Under the pieces are notes generated by a model. The model saw nothing but the letters and a program-made list of their open reading frames with translations. It did no database searches and was not told the origin of the DNA. From NCBI GenBank assembly GCA_017940185.1, contig JAGAZE010000021.1, forward strand, positions 1 through 64,000: a stretch of 64,000 nucleotides of DNA. The letters are read 5' to 3'. This document shows, piece by piece, positions 61,597 to 64,000 of this stretch. The DNA is from Bacteroidaceae bacterium. Lineage in GTDB: Bacteria; Bacteroidota; Bacteroidia; Bacteroidales; Bacteroidaceae. Made by a program: the position numbers and the translations under genes. How positions within the stretch are numbered: the first letter of the stretch is position 1; each line of letters starts with the position of its first letter.

Positions 61597-63941
61597 GACG
61601 CCTGCTACTATCCCTCACCCTGCTGCTGGGCTGCGGCGCGATGCTGCATGCCCAAAATGACCTGGTGCTGCAAAATACCGAAGACACGCCACAACCAGGA
61701 CAACGGCGCAAGATAGTGTCGGACAGTGTGCAGAGTCAGCACAAGCAGGTGCCCAAAGGGCTGAAGACCTGGACCGTGGACCCCATCTTCGGCGAGATGA
61801 CGGAGGTAGAGCCCGACACGATGTCGTATCTCTTCCCCAACACCGTATTCACCAACGGTATATATGGCGACTACAACACCACGGGCAACCTGGGATCGCC
61901 ACGCATCAACCGCATCTTCATCGACCGTGAGCCGGCATCAGACTTTATCTTCACCGACCCCTACAGCTATGGCATCATCGCCCCTGAGGACTTCCACTTC
62001 ACACAGACCTACTCGCCGCTGACCAACCTGAGCTACTTCACCTGCGGCGACCGCACCAACGGCGAGGACCACCTGCGGGCACGCTTCGCCGTGAACGCAG
62101 GAAAGAAGTTTGGCGCCGGATTCCTCTTCAACTATCTCTACGGGCGCGGATACTACCAGTATCAGAACACATCGCTGCTCGACTACACGGTGTATGCTTC
62201 CTACAGGGGCAAGCACTATCAGGCGCACCTGCTGGCATCGGCCTATCACCAGAAGCAGGCCGAGAACGGCGGCGTGGCCGACGACAACTACATCACCCAC
62301 CCCGACAGCTACGCCGAAGACTTCGGCGAAGACGAGATACCTACCGTACTGACCCGCAACTGGAACCGCAACGACCACCAGCGCGTGTTCTTCACCCACC
62401 GCTACAGCCTGGGCTTCAGCCGCACGGTGCCGCTGACGGAGGAAGAGCGCAAGGCGCGGCAGTTTGCCATCGATGCCGAGCGCGAACGCCAGGAGGAAAA
62501 AGAGCGCGAAGAGGCTCAGAAGCAGGCCGAACGCGAGGGACGACAGTGGGACGAAGCAGAGTTTCGCCGACAGCAGCAGCAGAAAGCAAAGACGAGAAAC
62601 GCCGGCGAGACACCTATCGCCGACAGCAACGGCGAGCGCATAGTGGCCAACAGCGTGGCACAGGCCGACAGCCTGGCCATGACCATGACCGGCAACGTGG
62701 CAAACAACGCCGACACGGCATGGACGAAGGAAGTGTTTGTGCCAGTGACAAGCTTCATACACACACTGGAACTGAAAAACCACAAGCGCATCTATCAGGC
62801 CTACCAGACACCCGAAAACTTCTATGCCAACGAATACTACAACGTGGGCAAGCTGACAGGCGACTCCATCTACGACAACACCACCTACTTTGAGATGGAC
62901 AACACCTTTGCCGTAGCCCTGCTCGAGGGCTTCAACAAATGGGCAAAGGCCGGGCTGAAGGCTTATGCCACCCACATACTTCGACAGTATAAGCTGCCTG
63001 ACGGCACCGGACGAATGGGAAAAACCAACGAGCACGCCCTGTACGTGGGCGGTGCACTGTCCAAGCGCGAGGGCAGAGCCTTACACTACAACGTCAATGC
63101 AGAGTTCGGCGTGCTGGGCGACGATGCGGGCGATATGCAGATTGACGGCGAGGCCGACCTCAACATTCCCTTCCTGAAAGACACACTGAGCATAGAGGCC
63201 GATGCCTTCTTCCGCCGGTCGAGTCCCGTGTTCTACTACCGCCACTTCCACGCGCGCCACTTCTGGTGGGACGACGAAGACCTGGACGGCACCAACCACG
63301 CACACGTGGGGCTGCAGCTCAGCTTTCCGAAGACAAAGACACGGCTGAAGGTGGCATTCGACAGAATAGACCACTACACCTACTTCAACCACACCTACAC
63401 ACGTCACGACGACTACACACACACCGCCAACGCTATCAGCGTGCAGCAGCATGCGCCGGCAGTGAGCATCCTCACACTGCAATGGGCACAAAACCTGCGA
63501 CTGGGACCGCTTCACTGGGAAAACATCGCCACACTGCAGACCAGCAGCGAAGAGAAGGTGATAGGCGTGCCCACACTCAACCTCTACACCAACCTCTTCG
63601 TGCGATTTAAGATAGCCAAAGTGCTGCACTGCGACTTCGGAGTAGATGCACGCTACTTCACCAAATACTACGCACCGGCCTACATCCCGATGATAGGACA
63701 ATATGGAATAGCACAGGTGCAGACCACCGACGACAACGGCACCTATACCACACAGGAGAAGATTGGCGGACATCCCTACGTAAACATCTACGCCAACTTC
63801 TTCCTGAAGCATACGCGTTTCTTCGTCATGCTGAGCCACGTGAATGCCGACATGGGCAGCCGCAACTACTTCATGACACCCCACTATCCGCAAAACTCGC
63901 GCGTGCTGCACTTCGGCCTGTCGTGGAACTTCTTCAACTAA
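61593..63941 (+). CDS. Putative porin (outer-membrane barrel)
   Basis: A 782-residue protein of the Bacteroidetes putative-porin family (PF14121). Signal peptide 1-20 (ending LHAQ); FPNTVFTNGIYGDYNTTGNLGSPRINRIFIDRE and SYFTCGDRTNGEDHLRARFAVNAGKKF are the usual N-terminal barrel strands, and it ends LRF-type VLHFGLSWNFFN with a terminal aromatic. An inserted, highly charged segment (about 280-335, EEERKARQFAIDAERERQEE and onward) is probably a coiled coil outside or inside the barrel. Pore function is inferred. Start is in the ATGA overlap. Confidence 0.87.
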   Translation: MRRLLLSLTLLLGCGAMLHAQNDLVLQNTEDTPQPGQRRKIVSDSVQSQHKQVPKGLKTWTVDPIFGEMTEVEPDTMSYLFPNTVFTNGIYGDYNTTGNLGSPRINRIFIDREPASDFIFTDPYSYGIIAPEDFHFTQTYSPLTNLSYFTCGDRTNGEDHLRARFAVNAGKKFGAGFLFNYLYGRGYYQYQNTSLLDYTVYASYRGKHYQAHLLASAYHQKQAENGGVADDNYITHPDSYAEDFGEDEIPTVLTRNWNRNDHQRVFFTHRYSLGFSRTVPLTEEERKARQFAIDAERERQEEKEREEAQKQAEREGRQWDEAEFRRQQQQKAKTRNAGETPIADSNGERIVANSVAQADSLAMTMTGNVANNADTAWTKEVFVPVTSFIHTLELKNHKRIYQAYQTPENFYANEYYNVGKLTGDSIYDNTTYFEMDNTFAVALLEGFNKWAKAGLKAYATHILRQYKLPDGTGRMGKTNEHALYVGGALSKREGRALHYNVNAEFGVLGDDAGDMQIDGEADLNIPFLKDTLSIEADAFFRRSSPVFYYRHFHARHFWWDDEDLDGTNHAHVGLQLSFPKTKTRLKVAFDRIDHYTYFNHTYTRHDDYTHTANAISVQQHAPAVSILTLQWAQNLRLGPLHWENIATLQTSSEEKVIGVPTLNLYTNLFVRFKIAKVLHCDFGVDARYFTKYYAPAYIPMIGQYGIAQVQTTDDNGTYTTQEKIGGHPYVNIYANFFLKHTRFFVMLSHVNADMGSRNYFMTPHYPQNSRVLHFGLSWNFFN

Positions 63942-63949
63942 CCCTCACC

Positions 63950-64000
63950 ATGAAACAAAAGCTCATTCCCCTGCTGGTGCTGGCCCTCATGGTGGCGGGT
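63950..64000 (+). CDS. Start of an exported protein, cut by window edge
   Basis: Seventeen codons (MKQKLIPLLVLALMVAG) form a typical signal-peptide start, 8 bp after the porin stop and on the same strand. Identity cannot be judged. Confidence 0.7.
   Translation, partial: MKQKLIPLLVLALMVAG

Overview
The window is chromosomal DNA from a member of the Bacteroidales, most likely a Prevotella-type organism. Three things point there. The protein families are typical of that group (DUF4301, DUF4836, DUF4105, DUF4293, UpxY, an omega-like RNA polymerase subunit of the Bacteroidetes type, putative porin, Na+-translocating NQR). Signal peptides and lipoboxes precede large outer-membrane barrels. Start regions carry the Bacteroidetes promoter form TTTG-N19/20-TAnnTTTG instead of -35/-10 boxes, with little sign of Shine-Dalgarno sequences. 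Most of the window is housekeeping DNA; I see no prophage, insertion sequence, plasmid functions or CRISPR array.

Layout. 1-396: five tandem 55-bp repeats. 397-10.6k: DUF4301 protein, GH106-like rhamnosidase, DUF362 protein, polynucleotide phosphorylase, a possible 50-residue small protein, ribulose-phosphate epimerase and an ECF sigma factor. 10.9-15.0k: nqrABCD with no nqrE or nqrF behind it, then tRNA-Thr(CGU) and tRNA-Gly(CCC). 15.5-20.8k: a compact plus-strand run (folK, M64 peptidase, cytidine deaminase, MATE pump, cytidylate-kinase-like protein, thioesterase, UpxY antiterminator) with several stop/start overlaps, followed by a small His11-Lys4 membrane protein on its own promoter. 21.2-30.7k: minus-strand ATP-grasp-like protein, orphan ABC ATPase, secA, DUF4105 protein, nadE, Smr protein. 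30.8-40.4k: SH3b protein, ppiD-like chaperone, CNNM/CBS protein, lptC, two outer-membrane barrels and an aromatic/glycine-rich exported protein. 40.5-45.5k: a gene fragment, then prmA, an RsmF-like methylase, thyA, folA and a WYL regulator. 45.6-48.2k: gene remnants and a possible small RNA, then bamD-rpoZ-DUF4293. 48.4-50.5k: uvrB. 50.6-56.2k: a minus-strand unit of bifunctional nuclease, rsmE, DUF4836 lipoprotein, an FtsE/FtsX-like ABC pair and a LysM glucosaminidase. 56.3-60.6k: GH2 hydrolase, mutarotase and MFS transporter. 60.6-64.0k: a repeat-rich divergent intergenic region, a small membrane protein, a putative porin and the start of another exported protein.

The gene sets that read as working units are: NQR respiration (incomplete here); folate/dTMP synthesis (thyA-folA next to a WYL regulator, folK elsewhere); envelope biogenesis (secA, bamD, lptC, ppiD, several barrels); a beta-glycoside utilisation operon; and an ABC-permease plus cell-wall hydrolase module that looks like a lineage-specific FtsEX-type system. 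The least explained DNA is non-coding: two arrays of a 22-bp tandem repeat 30 kb apart, a nested inverted-repeat cluster of GTGCAAGC units at 60862-61095, and two loci sharing a leader-like element beside terminator hairpins.
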